DNA of 64,000 bases from Zopfochytrium polystomum (lineage: Eukaryota; Chytridiomycota; Chytridiomycetes; Chytridiales; Chytridiaceae): NCBI GenBank assembly GCA_025765615.1, contig JAIVFJ010000098.1:124001-188000 (forward strand). The letters run 5' to 3'. The notes under the pieces are model-generated. The model worked only from the letters and a program-made list of their open reading frames with translations. It searched no databases and was not told the origin of the DNA. Positions 1-11,547 of this stretch are shown in pieces; position 1 is the stretch's first letter, and each line of letters starts with the position of its first letter. The translations under genes were made by a program, and so were the position numbers.

Positions 1-35
1 TCACTCACTCAGTGGCTCACTCGCTCGCCACCTAG

Positions 36-1906
36 GGCTCGTTTGCGGGCGTCAACGTCATCAACCGCTTACTGGATTCGCCGCTGGGAATGACGGTTAT
101 CAATTTCAATTTCAATTCGTGCATTCTCTTTTTTTTTTTAGTTCCCCTTTTTCGGGGATGCAGTCTGGGCTTTTTAACCAACTACACCGAACATAAAAAT
201 AAAAAAAAAACTCTTTAGGCCGACATCACCCTCATCGAAGAGCGCACCCACTGGTACGTGACGCTCGGCGCGCTCCGCTCCATCGTCGACGCGCGCACCG
301 CCAACGCCGTGTGGGCGCCCTACTCGAACCTCTTTGCTAGCCCGCTGCGCCGCCGCCGCCCCGCCGCCCTCGGTCGCGTCGTGCGCGCCCGCGTTGCCGC
401 CGTCCACAAATCCCACGTCGTCCTCGCCGGCGACGACGACGACGACGACGGCGACCACGGCGCCCGCCGCACCATCGACTACGACTACCTCGTGGTCGCC
501 ACGGGCGTGCGCGCCCCGGCACCCGGCCAGTCGCAGTTCCTCTCGCGCGACGAGGGCCTCGCCGAGGCGCGCCGCGTGCGCGAGCGGCTCGGCGCGTGCC
601 GCAGCGTCGCCGTCGTTGGCGGGGGATGTTGAGTAGTGTGTTTTTGCTTGTTGTTTTGTAGTTGACCTTTGGGAAACAGCGACCACTTTGTTAACTTAAC
701 CCAACCCACAATCTTTTGACCAATTTGGTTCAAATCAAAATAACACCACCCACCACCACCACCGCCACCACCACCAAGCCGTCGGCATCGAGCTCGTCGG
801 CGAGATCGCCACCGAGCTGCCGCACCTCCGCGTCCACCTCATCACCGGCGGACCCACCGTCCTCGCCAACGCCACACACATCCTCCCCGCCACCATCGCC
901 GCCGCGACCGCCCGCCTCGCCCGCCTCCCAAACGTCTCGCTCCACACCGGCCACCGCGTCGACCGCGACTCGCTCTCCCCGCGCTGCCTCGACGTCGGCT
1001 ACGACGTCGACCTGCCACCATCCCACTCGCTCGTCCGCTCCCTCGCCGGCCTCGAGGTCGCCGTCGACGCGGTTTTCCTCGCGACCGGCACGTCCGCGCC
1101 AAACAGCGAGTTCCTGGACGCGCTGCTGGACGACGAGGACAACGACGACGACGACGACGACGACGTTGGTCACGCCGCCGCCACCGCCGCCGCCGCCGCG
1201 GGTGCTGCGGAGGAGGAGGACGTCGGCCGAGGGGACGCGGCGCCCGCCGCGAAAGCGAAAAAATCGTTTGCCGTCCGCGACCCGCGCGGGTTTGTCAGAA
1301 CCCGCCCCACCGCCCAGCTCCTCCGCCACGACCGCATCTTTGCCCTCGGCGACGTCAGCGACCTCGACTCGTACAAGGCCGCGGTCATCATCCCCAAACA
1401 GGCCACCGTCGTCGCGAACAATATCGTCGCGCTCGTCGCTGCCGCGGACGCTGCTGCTGCGGCGAAGGCGGCGGCGGCGGCGGAGGCAGCCGAGACGGGC
1501 GCGGACGCGGCGCCAAGACCGCCACCGCCGCCGCCGGTACTGCAGTCGTACGAGCCGTCGACGTACGCGCTCATGATCGTGCCGATCGGCCGCTACGGCG
1601 GCGTGTCGCAGCTGCCGTTCGGCCTCGTCTTTGGCGACTGGGTGACGTGGCTCGCAAAGGTTTGTGTAAGAGTGTTTCTATTGTTGCTGTGTGTGTGTGT
1701 GTCTGTGTGTGTGTGTTAGTGTGTGGACTGGGGTTGAAACACTGTCGGTCGCAAACTAACAAAACTGCTCGCAAACAAACAAACAAACAAAAAAAACCAA
1801 AAAAAAAAAACAAAACACACACACACACACACACACAACAAACAAGTCTGCGACGCTCCTGCTCCCCATGCAGTGGGCCCTCGTGAACCATAAAGTGCCG
1901 TGGTGA
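36..1906 (+). CDS. AIFM2/FSP1-like FAD-dependent NAD(P)H oxidoreductase, 5' end outside the window
   Basis: This is the 3' part of a pyridine-nucleotide-disulfide oxidoreductase of the AIF/AMID/FSP1 type. Spliced exons are 36-95, 219-627, 779-1659 and 1847-1906, all GT-AG and in phase; an acceptor at 31-35 shows more exons lie upstream. The piece starts just after the usual N-terminal FAD-binding loop (GSFAGVNVINRLLDS, then DITLIEER). It holds the ATG-type motif VVATG, the second dinucleotide-binding loop VVGGGSVGIEL created exactly across the second intron, and the FAD-contacting motif FALGDVSDLD. The family oxidises NAD(P)H and reduces quinones at membranes. Odd points are Asp-rich and Ala-rich insertions (around 430-450, 1130-1230 and 1435-1500) and a short last exon ending in KVPW. 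The family is clear; the exact orthologue (FSP1, NDI or AIF) is not fixed because the N-terminus is missing. Confidence 0.85.
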
Positions 1907-3393
1907 AAAAGAACAAAAAAAAAAGGAAATCAAACCCTTTTCAAGGCCTGGTCGCTTGCGTGTGAAAGCGGGGGGTGGAGTGAGCTGGGCGGGCGTCGGG
2001 GGTCGGAAAAGCCTGCTCAAACCAATAATTGGTGCTTAATTGGTGCTTAATGTCAGACACTAAAAATCACGGCAAGCTGATCCTCAACAAAGAGTTTTAA
2101 TCATTCTTCAGCCAGTGAGAAGAGGGGGGCTGTGTAATCAGGCCAAGCGATCCACTGAAAGAACCTTTTAAAGTGGTCATGTTTTTGTCTTTCTCAACAA
2201 GGGGATATGGAAAATAAGAGCGGGCGTGGGGCAGTTGCGAGCCAATGCGCTTCTTTGTTGTGTTGGGAAACACTCTGTTGGGCGGTCGCCGGTTTTGCGA
2301 GTGCCCAACGGTCAACAACAGGGGGGGTATTACATCATCAGGGCTTTCGGGTTGTGTACAGACACATGGGAAAAAGAAGAATAAAAAGAAGAAAAAAAGA
2401 AACCCACCACACAGCCAAACCCCAAAACCAGTGGCAAGATAATTTTATTATCACACGCAGCTGAAGACTGCTGACAGGAAGAGTGAAATGCCACGCAGGT
2501 ATGGCAGAAAGCACAGGAACTTGACAGGACCAAGCGCATTGCTGCTGCACACAAGCCACCCCATCTGCCAACGGGGAAGGAAGAGAAACACAACGAAGCA
2601 AAAAAAAAAATATGTATCAGGATCAACTTGTTTGAATGAATGCCGAAGGGTGTTGTGAGTTGACGAGTTTCCCGTATCGCGTTTGCTATTTGTTGTCAAA
2701 ATGTGACTTTACTTCCTCCCGAAAGGTCTGAAAATAAAGATTTCCTCCGTTCGTCCCCGCCGAGCTCGACTAATGCTCCTCTTGTCGGCTTCAACCCACG
2801 TGCTTGAAGGGGCGGTCATCAAATCCAATAATTCCCTACGCAAGGTGCCCTCATGCAGGTTTGTATTCTTTCAAAGAGTTGAATATACCAGACAAAAAAT
2901 ACATGGATTTTATTTCCTTTGGTGGGTCAGATTTTTTTTTTTTTTTTTTTTTTTGTGGTCGATGCCCGGACCTGCCGGTGCAAAAAAAAAAGGAGTAGGC
3001 TGGGGAGAAAAAATAACACGGCAGGAAAGGAAACGGGGACTGCGAGCGGAAGCAACAAAGGCGAGACGGCGAGTTGGGGGGGGAATAGAATTGAGCAGTG
3101 GAGCGGAGCGGAAAGAGGGCGGGGGGGTGTGGGGTGAGGTGGCCAAAAAAGATGATGGAAAAACGAGAATCGCAGGGGGAACGATGGGAGAAAGAAAAGT
3201 GGAAAGGAAAGGACCAAAAAAAAAAAAAGGCGAAACGAGAGCGAGCAGGGAAGAAACAAAAAAAAAAAAAGGAGAACAGGAAGCTTTGTTTAACGAACTG
3301 CCCGAAACAACACCATATAATGGGGGGGTTGCTTGGGTTCCTTCGGGTTTCAGAGCGATCCGGGGAGGGGTAGGGTGCGGCGGGACGAGTTTT
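1907..3393. other. Intergenic stretch without a supportable gene
   Basis: Between the flavoprotein stop and the Reeler gene I see only short overlapping ORFs with no recognisable motif, plus a T-run at about 2932-2955 and A-rich runs at 3213-3270. The last part is purine-rich on the plus strand and presumably contains the 3' flank of the minus-strand Reeler gene. Confidence 0.6.
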
Positions 3394-4888
3394 CTACCAT
3401 CCGCCCTTGTACTGCACCGCGGCGACGGCGCCGTACGGGTTGGCCGCCGGCGTCGTGGTGGTCGAAGCCGCGCCGGCGCCGCCGCAGCACGGCGTCGTCG
3501 TGGTCGTCATGGTCGACGTAGTGCACGTCGTCGTCGACGTCGGGGTCGGCGTCGCCGACACCGCCGCCTTGCTCGTCGTCATCGTCGACGTGCACGTGGT
3601 GGTCGTCGTCGGCGTCGGCGTCGCGGACGCCGCCGCCTTGGACGACGTCGCCGTCACCAGCGGCGTCGCCACCAACGGCGTCCGCATCGAGCACTTGCGC
3701 ATCTGGTTCGCCGCCACCTGCGCCGTCATCGTGCTAGTCACCGCCACCGTCGACTTGACCGTCACCGTCGTGCACGTCGACACCGTCACGCACGACGGCG
3801 TCACCGTCGTCACCGACGTCATCACCACGTTCACCGTCGCCGTCGTCGTGATCATCACCGTCGGCGTCGCCAGCGTGCACGAGGTCGTCGTCGTCGTCGA
3901 TGGGGCGCCAGCCGAGGACGTCGCGGACACAGTGTACGGCTTGCCACCGCAGCAAGGGGTCACCACCGACATGCTGGGCGCAGCCGCGGTGCTGGTCGCG
4001 CTGACCGTGTACGGCTTGCCGCCGCAGCAGGGCGTCACCACGGACATGCTCGGCGCGGCGGCGGAGCTGGTCATGGCGACCGTGTACGGCGCTCCGCCGC
4101 AGCACGGCGTCACGACCGACATGCTCGCGGCCGCGGTGGTGGTGGTGACGGCTCCGCCGGTGGTGGCGGCCTTGACGGTGACGGCGGCCGGCATGACGGC
4201 GTTGGCGTAGCCGCCGTCGGCGGTGGGGTTGACAAAGATAAAGTTGAACGACAGGTCGCCGACGCTGGTGGCGGGCGCGGTGAAGGTGAGGGTGGCGCCG
4301 TTGTAAGTCTGTCCTCTGGTGTGGGTGATCGTCGAATCGGCGTTGTCGGTCGTCACGCCCTTTTGCGTGCACAGCGCGTTGTTGTTCTGGTAACCGGTCG
4401 GCATCGTCCACGTCCCGACGTAGTTGGTGCTCATGGTCGCCGTCGCGTACCCGAGGAAACCAGTGTACGCAGTCCCGCCCGATATCGTGATGGTTAGCGC
4501 TTGCCCCGGGGTGTACGTGGCCGAGGACGCCGTGACGGTAAACGGCGTCGCGATCGTGGTCGCCGGCGTCATGCCGCCCGTGGCGGCAAGGATCGTGGCT
4601 GCATTGGTAACTGTGCAGAGACCCTGATAAAAAAGGGGAAGAGAAAATGGGAGAAGAGAAAGGGTTTGAGAAAGGATTTACGGGAACGAACGCAGTTAGT
4701 TCACACGAGCAAGTGGGAGGGGGTGGGAGGGAGGGAAGGGAGCGGCAGTGTACCGAATATCCCGGGAAAGCGGCGACAGGGGCGGCGGAGACGAGGATGG
4801 CTGCTGCTGCTGCTCCCACAACTAGTCGGCGAGCGAGGCGGAAACGGCTGCTGCTGCTGCTGCTGCTGGCGGGTTGGTCGGCGAGCAT
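3394..4888 (-). CDS. Secreted Reeler-domain protein with Thr-rich stalk and CCGG repeats
   Basis: Two exons (4888-4754 and 4623-3394) join in phase across a GT-AG intron to give about 454 residues. Residues 1-40 form a signal peptide (basic RLARR, then VVGAAAAAILVSAAPVAA). Residues 42 to about 165 resemble a Reeler domain: an FPGYSG start, GFLGYA, a GTWTMP strand, CTQKG, STITHTRG, TLTFTAPATSVGDLSFNF and a final strand. The rest is a Ser/Thr/Val-rich stalk. It contains three close copies of a ~26-residue unit around SMSVVTPCCGGKPYTV (about 3925-4125) and a final CCGG near the C-terminus. The product should be exported and heavily O-mannosylated, for example as a wall or surface protein. No GPI signal is visible at the C-terminus (QYKGGW). 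The fold call rests on motif order only. Confidence 0.75.
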
Positions 4889-5087
4889 GATGTTTGATGG
4901 GGCGAAGGTGGGAAGAAGGGTGGAGAAGGCGGTGGTGCACGCGCTGCAGCTGCTGCTGTGCTGGCTGGCTGGCTTGCTGGCTGGCCGTGGAAGGATGGAT
5001 TGAAGTAGTTTTGGGGGGAAGAGATGGTCGCTCGATTGCGGGGGGTCGAACGACGACGTGGCGACGCGCGCGGGAAAAGTTGAAAAA

Positions 5088-5125
5088 AAGAGAGAGAGAG
5101 AGAGAGAGTGAGAGAGAGAGAGAGA

Positions 5126-5173
<48 letters not shown>

Positions 5174-5270
5174 GAGAGAGAGAGAGAGAGAAAGTGAGTG
5201 AGAGAGAGAGAGAGAAAGTGAGTGAGAGAGAGAGAGAGAAAGTGAGTGAGAGAGAGAGAGAGAGAGAGAG
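5088..5270. repeat. (GA)n microsatellite, about 180 bp
   Basis: This is an almost pure purine strand of GA repeats broken by periodic GTGAGTGA interruptions, the last three spaced evenly. The long ORFs over it on both strands are repeat artefacts (Ser/Leu or Arg/Glu runs). It lies upstream of the minus-strand Reeler gene and may fall in its promoter. Confidence 0.95.
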
Positions 5271-5272
5271 AT

Positions 5273-8175
5273 ATGAAAAATGCGGGAACGGCTGCTGTGT
5301 GTGTGGCCGCAATGCCAAGGAGCCCTTCTCTCTTTCTCTGCCTTTCTCTCTCATTTTGTCTTAGCCCCAAACCAAATAAAGAAAGAAGGAACGGCGGGCG
5401 GCACAGGGGCTTTCGGGCGAGCACGCAGCAACCCTCAATCACAGACCGGCAGACAGTCAGACAGACAGGGCGACCACAGATAGGAGGGCGGCCGACAGAC
5501 AGCCATCAGTCACCACGAACGATACCGATCGGGCATGAACATTTGTCTTCCTCCGCATTGTATCCGTCGTCGTCGTTGATTCACAATTGATTTATGCAGT
5601 TCTTGGCATTGCACCTTCTTGCGGTTATTTTCCTTGGCGCACCAGAAAACAATACGCACACGGAGACGAAACAGGCAGCATATTTAGACAGACAGACAGA
5701 CAGACACGCAGACTGGCAAGAACGGGATGTCGGGATCAGCGCCGCCTTCCGGGAGATCCCCAATCCGGGGAGCTCCCAATTTACATTTCCCCTTGAGGAT
5801 GTACTGCTGTTGCCTTACAGTCTTCATTTTACATGTAATAAATACTCCCCTTACAATCAGAAGCGTGTAATGGCGACAGCGAGAGGCTTTCGCAGCCAGC
5901 TGCTGCTGGGTGGAGGGAGGGAGCGCCAGCTGGTCCTCTCCACGCCCTGTGATAGTTGAAAACCTAAAACAAGTGCGCCCAAACTCATCCCTCAATCGTA
6001 TCCACACAAGGTATCTGAAGGCAGAGCTTGGCAAGTTGCCTGCACGTGCAACAATAATCAAGCATGGAATGCTGAGTTAAGCAAAACACACTTGTTTGCC
6101 GACGTATTAACTCTTTAAAACCCAACCGCCTATCGGCAGGCCAAAGGCACAATTTCGGCTTCCCAAGCGATTATCAGGCTGTTTTTGTTCCAGCTCTCCA
6201 AAAAAAAAAATTATCGGAGAAAGAGGGAGAGAAGACCTTTCTGCTACATGTTTCTTTCGGCAGTACGTTGGGTATTGCCAGAGTTTTGCGGATTGCGAAG
6301 TTTCGCCTACCGGTGGGGACTGGACAGAGAAGACACCATGACAACGACGGTGTGGTGGGGCTGCAACCTCGCCGACCATCGAGAGCAGTAGTAGGCTGTC
6401 CACCGCAGCGGAGCTCCTGTTGCGCTGTGCGCGCGATTTTCTTGCTTGGATGCTGGTACCGGCAAGCGCCGGTAGGACGATGGGCGTGGGCGCTCGACGG
6501 CGCAGCAGCGGCAGCTGCGTCAAGGCGTTCCGCGTTGTCAGCGTCATTGCTGACGTTATTTGGCGTCGCCCTCATTGTTTTCGTCGCAAGGACGCCTGAC
6601 GGCAGAGGGCAACAGTTTGGAGAGCGCCGCTGTACTCAGGCACAAGGCGACCTGCGGCAGCAAGCACGCCGCACAGGTCGTAAATGTATTTCGATGGTGC
6701 GCTCTATGTGCATGGGAGGCATTTCCGGGCTGAGGACGAGGAAGAGGATGGGCTCGCCGCGGTGGCTACCACATAATCAGCCGCGCAAACATGTCGAGAG
6801 GTATCCGTGCGACGACTGCACCCTGTGAGCTTAAAAAAATGCTGTGGGTCTCGACCTCTCGCTGGTGACACCGCCACTTGTGGCGCACTTTCATTGCCGC
6901 CAATGCTCCGAGATTGTCGCAGACCAGCGGACATGGCTTGGGTGGTGGCTGCGCATGTAGAGAAGCAAGTCGGGAAGGAGAGGAAGGGGAAGTGGACGAG
7001 GAACCAGACAATAGCGACGAGGACTCCCGTCGCCCAGCAGCGCCAGATGGTTGTGTTGAAGTCGAAACAGCAGCAGCAGCATGTGCAATGGCCGGGGTGG
7101 CGTCAGCGGCAGTAGAGGACGTGTTGGCGACCCCTAAGACGCACTCGCAACTGGAGCCAGCGAGCTTAAGCACACTTGTTGCTGATCCCAGTCATGCTCT
7201 CGACACTGGTAGCGCAGTGCGTGAAGTATGAGGCGCCAATGGCCGTGGCTGTGACTGCGCTGGTGTAGGATGTTTATGGTGTCATTGCAGGCAGCAGCCG
7301 GGGCAATGGTCGAGGAGGGTGCTCCTGGGCGGTGGCAGAACAGGCGCGTTTGCGCCCTCATCCTACTACTTGTTTTCAATACTGGCCTAAGCAGATTGTT
7401 TTTACGAAGCACCAAAATGGATTGCAACAGAAGCAATTGATGTCGTTCTCCATTGTAAAGTTTACCTTTGTTCCCGACAGTGTTGAAACATTATGTCCTT
7501 GTTTTTGAACAGTGAAGCGAATTATTTCAAACCCCTAAACGGCAGCAAATTACCTTCTTTTTTGCCACTGCCATATTTTTTATTTCTCACTCTCACAGGT
7601 AAGTGATAGAGCAACTAAGTTCGCACTCTCTCCAAATCAAAGTCACAACAGCAGCCCGCGGCCGCCGCGGCGCCGACACGGTGTGCAGCCATTGGCTGAG
7701 GTCTCATCATTATTTTTCATGACGATAATGTCTGGCAGATCTCCTTTCAGCTGCTGCCGTATTTTCGTTTTTTCGTTATCTCTCTTCTCTTTCGCACGTT
7801 CATTGGCAATGGAGACACAGAAGGCGGGGAAGAGGCGGCTATATTTGGCTGCGACCTGACCATCATTTTTCAGTTTTCAACGAGCAGAAAAATACCCAGC
7901 GCCAGCAGCCTCCAGGCCGGACCCTCGAGTCTTTCGGCCGCTCGCAGCGGCGAAAAGAAGAGTCCGAGAGACAGAGAGCTGTTTCGAAAAGAGTGGCATG
8001 TCTAATGTATGATGTCGCGCTTGACCCAATGTCAGTGGTTTCTCGAAGAACCGTTCGCATGCGATGTTGGGAATGCAATAACGATTGAACGATGGTGGTC
8101 GTACTGTCAACCATTTTTTTTTTTTATCCGACGAAGAAAAAAAGACATTGGGACGACAAGTCAAACGGATCCGCC
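5273..8175. other. Long gap with no confident gene; possible decayed coding remnants near 6690-7230
   Basis: ORFs of 100-186 codons occur on both strands but overlap and shift frame, and none has a motif I recognise. Around 6690-6780 the plus strand reads like coding sequence in a third frame (YFDGALYVHGRHFRAEDEEE) before hitting a stop, and about 6985-7230 has an acidic stretch (GEEGEVDEEPDNSDED). This may be an eroded gene or transposon. CAGA repeats lie at about 5440-5500 and 5688-5707. A region upstream of 8176 should contain the promoter of the NDUFA3-like gene. Confidence 0.4.
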
Positions 8176-9014
8176 ATGTTCAAGTGAGTGGAGGCGCCGC
8201 ACACCGTCGCGTGGCGACCCCGATCGCCGGGGAGGAGAGGTGCAAGGAATTTGCCGGAAGGCCGTCGTTGATGGCAAGGCGTGTCAAACGCCGAAAGCGA
8301 TTGGGGGGCGAGCGCGATCCTCCGCGGAAAGGGTCAAGTTTGGGGGGACGTATAGACGGCTGCAAGGGCTGGGCGATCGGCCCCAGCCCGAGATTTCGAT
8401 TCGGCCCCGGTTCACCGTCGGATCGAAGAAGGCGTTTTGCAGCCTGCTCCCGCGATCGGCCGCGAAACAATGGAGCCCACCTCGTTGTTCGCGGCGTTGA
8501 CCGCCATGCCCACTACTCGTCTCCTTCGCACACTCATCCATCATCATCTTGTGGCGTCGATGGCATGATATAAATATTTGCTGACTCAGCTCACCTTTTG
8601 TTCGTTCAATGTAGGACCTACCGGTACCTCAAGACATCCTTCGTAAGTCGTCGGCGGTTTCTGTAGGCGGTGTGTTCTGGAGCGTCGGCTTAATGTATTT
8701 TTTTCCTCCTTTGTATAATGTCGAAAATACCCTCGTAGTACGAGTACCCAACCTTCTTCACGGCATGGGTTCTGGGCATTGCCGGTAAGTTTTTTTATTT
8801 TTCCTCGCGCGAATGTGTGAATTTCCTTTGTTATTGAGTGGGGTGGTCTGATGTTGAGATGTTCTTGTTTCTGTGATTGGGGGTGGGTGGGGTGCCCGAA
8901 GAATTTTGCTGACCCCATACTCCAGGTTGCGGAATCATCGGCGTCGTATTCCCTATTCGCCGTGAGATGGGATACGCCCGCCCTCTGGATGTGCCACGCA
9001 CCTACCCCAGTTGA
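8176..9014 (+). CDS. Mitochondrial complex I small subunit, NDUFA3 / fungal NI9M (9.5 kDa)-like
   Basis: This 56-residue protein is encoded in four exons (8176-8183, 8615-8642, 8739-8784, 8926-9014). All introns are GT-AG and the phases add up to an uninterrupted frame ending in TGA. The first exon is only 8 nt. The protein has a short basic start (MFKTYRYLKTSF), EYP, one hydrophobic helix (FFTAWVLGIAGCGIIGVVF) and then PIRREMGYARPLDVPRTYP. That tail matches the pattern of the fungal 9.5 kDa NADH:ubiquinone oxidoreductase subunit, the NDUFA3 counterpart, with PPIRR...G and P..P.TYP. It should be a single-pass inner-membrane accessory subunit of complex I, so the organism has complex I rather than only alternative NADH dehydrogenases. 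No single exon is long enough to stand out as an ORF. Identification is by motif memory, not by search. Confidence 0.75.
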
Positions 9015-9332
9015 GTGCCGCGACTAGTAAACACCTCCTCGCCAGGAATGCTGTTTCTACGCGTATATTTCTGAACTATATTTGCATTTTTCTTCCCTTT
9101 GACGTGTTGTGTCCAAACAGTGCCCCAGCGGGCGCGGGTCGAGGTGTCCGGGTACGACGACTGAGCGCAGCGCAGAAGCCGAGAAAGCCGGTGTTTCCCC
9201 CCAAGGAATTGCGCACTGGTTGGGCACGGGGAATGGACTCAGTGTGCAGCTTTTTAATACATACCGCCAGCGCCAGTACTGGAAGAAGCCCCAACAAAGT
9301 TGGCAAAAGGACAATATTCAACCCTTCCTGAC

Positions 9333-9598
9333 ATGGACGTTGCACGGCCACCGCTGCCGCCGCCGATCGGCAACAACAGCGCCCCCGGCGGTGGCGGCAC
9401 CAGCACCAACCCCAGCGACGCGACAGCGGCGGCGGCAACGGCGGCGGCCGTGGCGGCTATCCACGGCGTCGCGGAGCAACGCCTCCGCGACGTCTCGTCG
9501 CTGGCCCACTGGTCCGTCTCGTCGCACAAGCCCGAGAACGGCGTCGAGAACCTGCGCGACAACTCGGTCGACACCTTTTGGCAGTAGAGTAAAGCGTT

Positions 9599-9633
<35 letters not shown>

Positions 9634-11110
9634 CTTTTTCCTTTTTGCGATGCCCCGGCCCACTTCTTTCCTGGCAGAAGGCTTCATCAGGCCGCCCACG
9701 TTTGGCCCAATTTTGCCCCCTGGTGGGGAACGCGAGCGAAACGAGAGGAATGAGAACGAGAGTGAGAGCGAGCCGGGTTGTGTGCGTTGGTCGCACTGCC
9801 TACACCCAAGCATGAACCGAAACAGAAACAAGACAATAGCAACATCCGACCCTGACTTACCCCCCATTTGAACTCACACACACACAAACACACCCTAACA
9901 CGCAAACGCACGCACTACACGCACACTGCCACACCACAAAAAAAAGGTCCGACGGACCGCAGCCGCACCTCATCAACATCGAGTTTCGGAAAAAAAACGG
10001 CCGTGTCGGTGAGGGAATCGCGGGGGGCGTTTGGGGGGCTGGAATGAATGGCAAGGAACGCTGACCACACTTCCTACCTTCGCCACAATAAACAAAAAAC
10101 TAAAATAAATAAATAAATATAATAAAAAGCTGGTGGCCATCTACGCCGACTATCGTGTTGATGAAGTACGTTTGTTGGGGGAATGTAGTGGGGAGGAATT
10201 GTGATGTGTTATTCTTTCCCCCGTCCATCCACCTGTTTTTTTTTTTTGTTTTTTTTTTTTGTTCCTCTTTTCCCCCCAAACTTGGTGTTTCCGCTAAGAC
10301 GACCTCCCACTCCTTTCTTCACTTCCAGTCCTACACGCCAAACAAGATTTCGATAAAAGCGGGAAGCAGTTTTCAAGACTTGGAGGTGAGGTCCGGGTTT
10401 GGGGACTTTGGCAAGCACCGTGGGATTGGAAGCTGATTCTCACTTTCCCGTCTGTTTTCGGCCAGGAAATCGCCGTGGTTGAAGAAAACGAGCCGCACGG
10501 CTGGATCGTGAAGGACCTCCAGGACGAGACTACGGGGTCCGTATTTGCGGGGGGGCGGGCGGGAGGAAGGGGAGGAGGGAGGCGGGGGTTGGGCCGACTT
10601 GGTTTCCCTTTCTCGTGGGGTTTTTTCTCACGGCCCGCCAAATTCCATCGCCCGGCTTCTTTTAACCTAGGCTTCCGCTTCGAACTAACATGCTGCAAAT
10701 CGCCATACTGGCGAACCACCAGAACGGAAAGGACAGCCACGTTCGCATGGCAAAAGTGTTCGCGCCGCCACAGTTGAGTTTTTTTTTGTTTGTTTTTTTT
10801 TTTTTGTTTTGTTTTGTTTTGTTTTGGAAGTGAGTGTTTGCTTGTTGAGGTGTGGCGGTCCCGATTCTGACGATTCCATGTTTGTTGCAGAAAGACGCCG
10901 ATGGAGGAAGGGTTCTTTCCGTTCACGAGCCCAGACTTTCTAGCGTACGTAGTTGTTTTGTTTTGTATTGTGTTGTTTTGGTTTTGTTGTGTTGGGGGCC
11001 AAAGGTGACTGACTGCATCTTTCCTTCGCCGCACTCACTCACTCATTTTTTTCACTTCTCCTCCCGCGCTGCGGTTTCATCCGGCATTTAGGTTCTCTGT
11101 CCTTCGTTAA
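9333..11110 (+). CDS. APC10: Anaphase-promoting complex subunit 10 (APC10/DOC1)
   Basis: Eight exons: 9333-9583, 9947 to 10004 or 10008, 10130-10165, 10329-10385, 10466-10536, 10671-10772, 10891-10944 and 11092-11110. They give about 215 residues. After a low-complexity Ala/Gly/Pro leader (to about residue 50) comes the DOC domain: [67 protein letters not shown] and [18 protein letters not shown]. The C-terminus is [13 protein letters not shown]. The domain folds as a jelly roll that helps the APC/C ubiquitin ligase bind substrate degrons together with its co-activator; the terminal Leu-Arg resembles the usual Ile-Arg tail that contacts the APC3 TPR subunit. The exon 2/3 junction is ambiguous. 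With the good GTGAGG donor the frame is off by one, either because the A8 run (9990-9997) has one base too many or because the weaker GTCGGT donor at 10005 is used. Confidence 0.93.
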
Positions 11111-11547
11111 GCTGAGCGGGGCGCCGCGGTGTGGTGTGCTGCTTTTTTTTCTTTCTTCTTTTTTGTTTTTTCTTTTTCCGTTTTTTTCTTTTCGCATCGC
11201 TGTTTTCTCTCGTTGTAAATACCAGCAATATAAGGAATGAATGGGGGAGCTCTTTCCTTCTTGGGGGGAGGGGGCAGAAACTAGTAGATGTACTATTATC
11301 GTTGAGGGCCTTTTTTAATGTAACATGATCTGGAAGAGTGGGGGGTGAAAGAGAGCGTTTTGTGTGGTTCATTGACAGGAGAGAGAGAGAGAGACAACGG
11401 CGAGAATTTGGGTGGGAGAAAGCCCAAGCCACATCAATCACGCACGGACCAAACAACGCACACACTTACACACTCACACACACACACACACACACATAAA
11501 GCCCTCCATCTGTCCCATCCATCCCAACGTCCGCATCGCAACACAGT

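Noticed and set aside
2773..4497. A 574-codon plus-strand ORF
   Set aside because: It is poly-Arg/His/Gly antisense shadow of the Reeler gene plus homopolymer translation, with no splice or motif support.
4701..5442. Ser/Leu- and Arg/Glu-repeat ORFs
   Set aside because: They are direct translations of the GA/CT microsatellite.
6174..6575. Overlapping 130-190 codon ORFs on both strands
   Set aside because: No motif, no splice logic and no third-position bias in any one frame. Kept only as an undetermined region.
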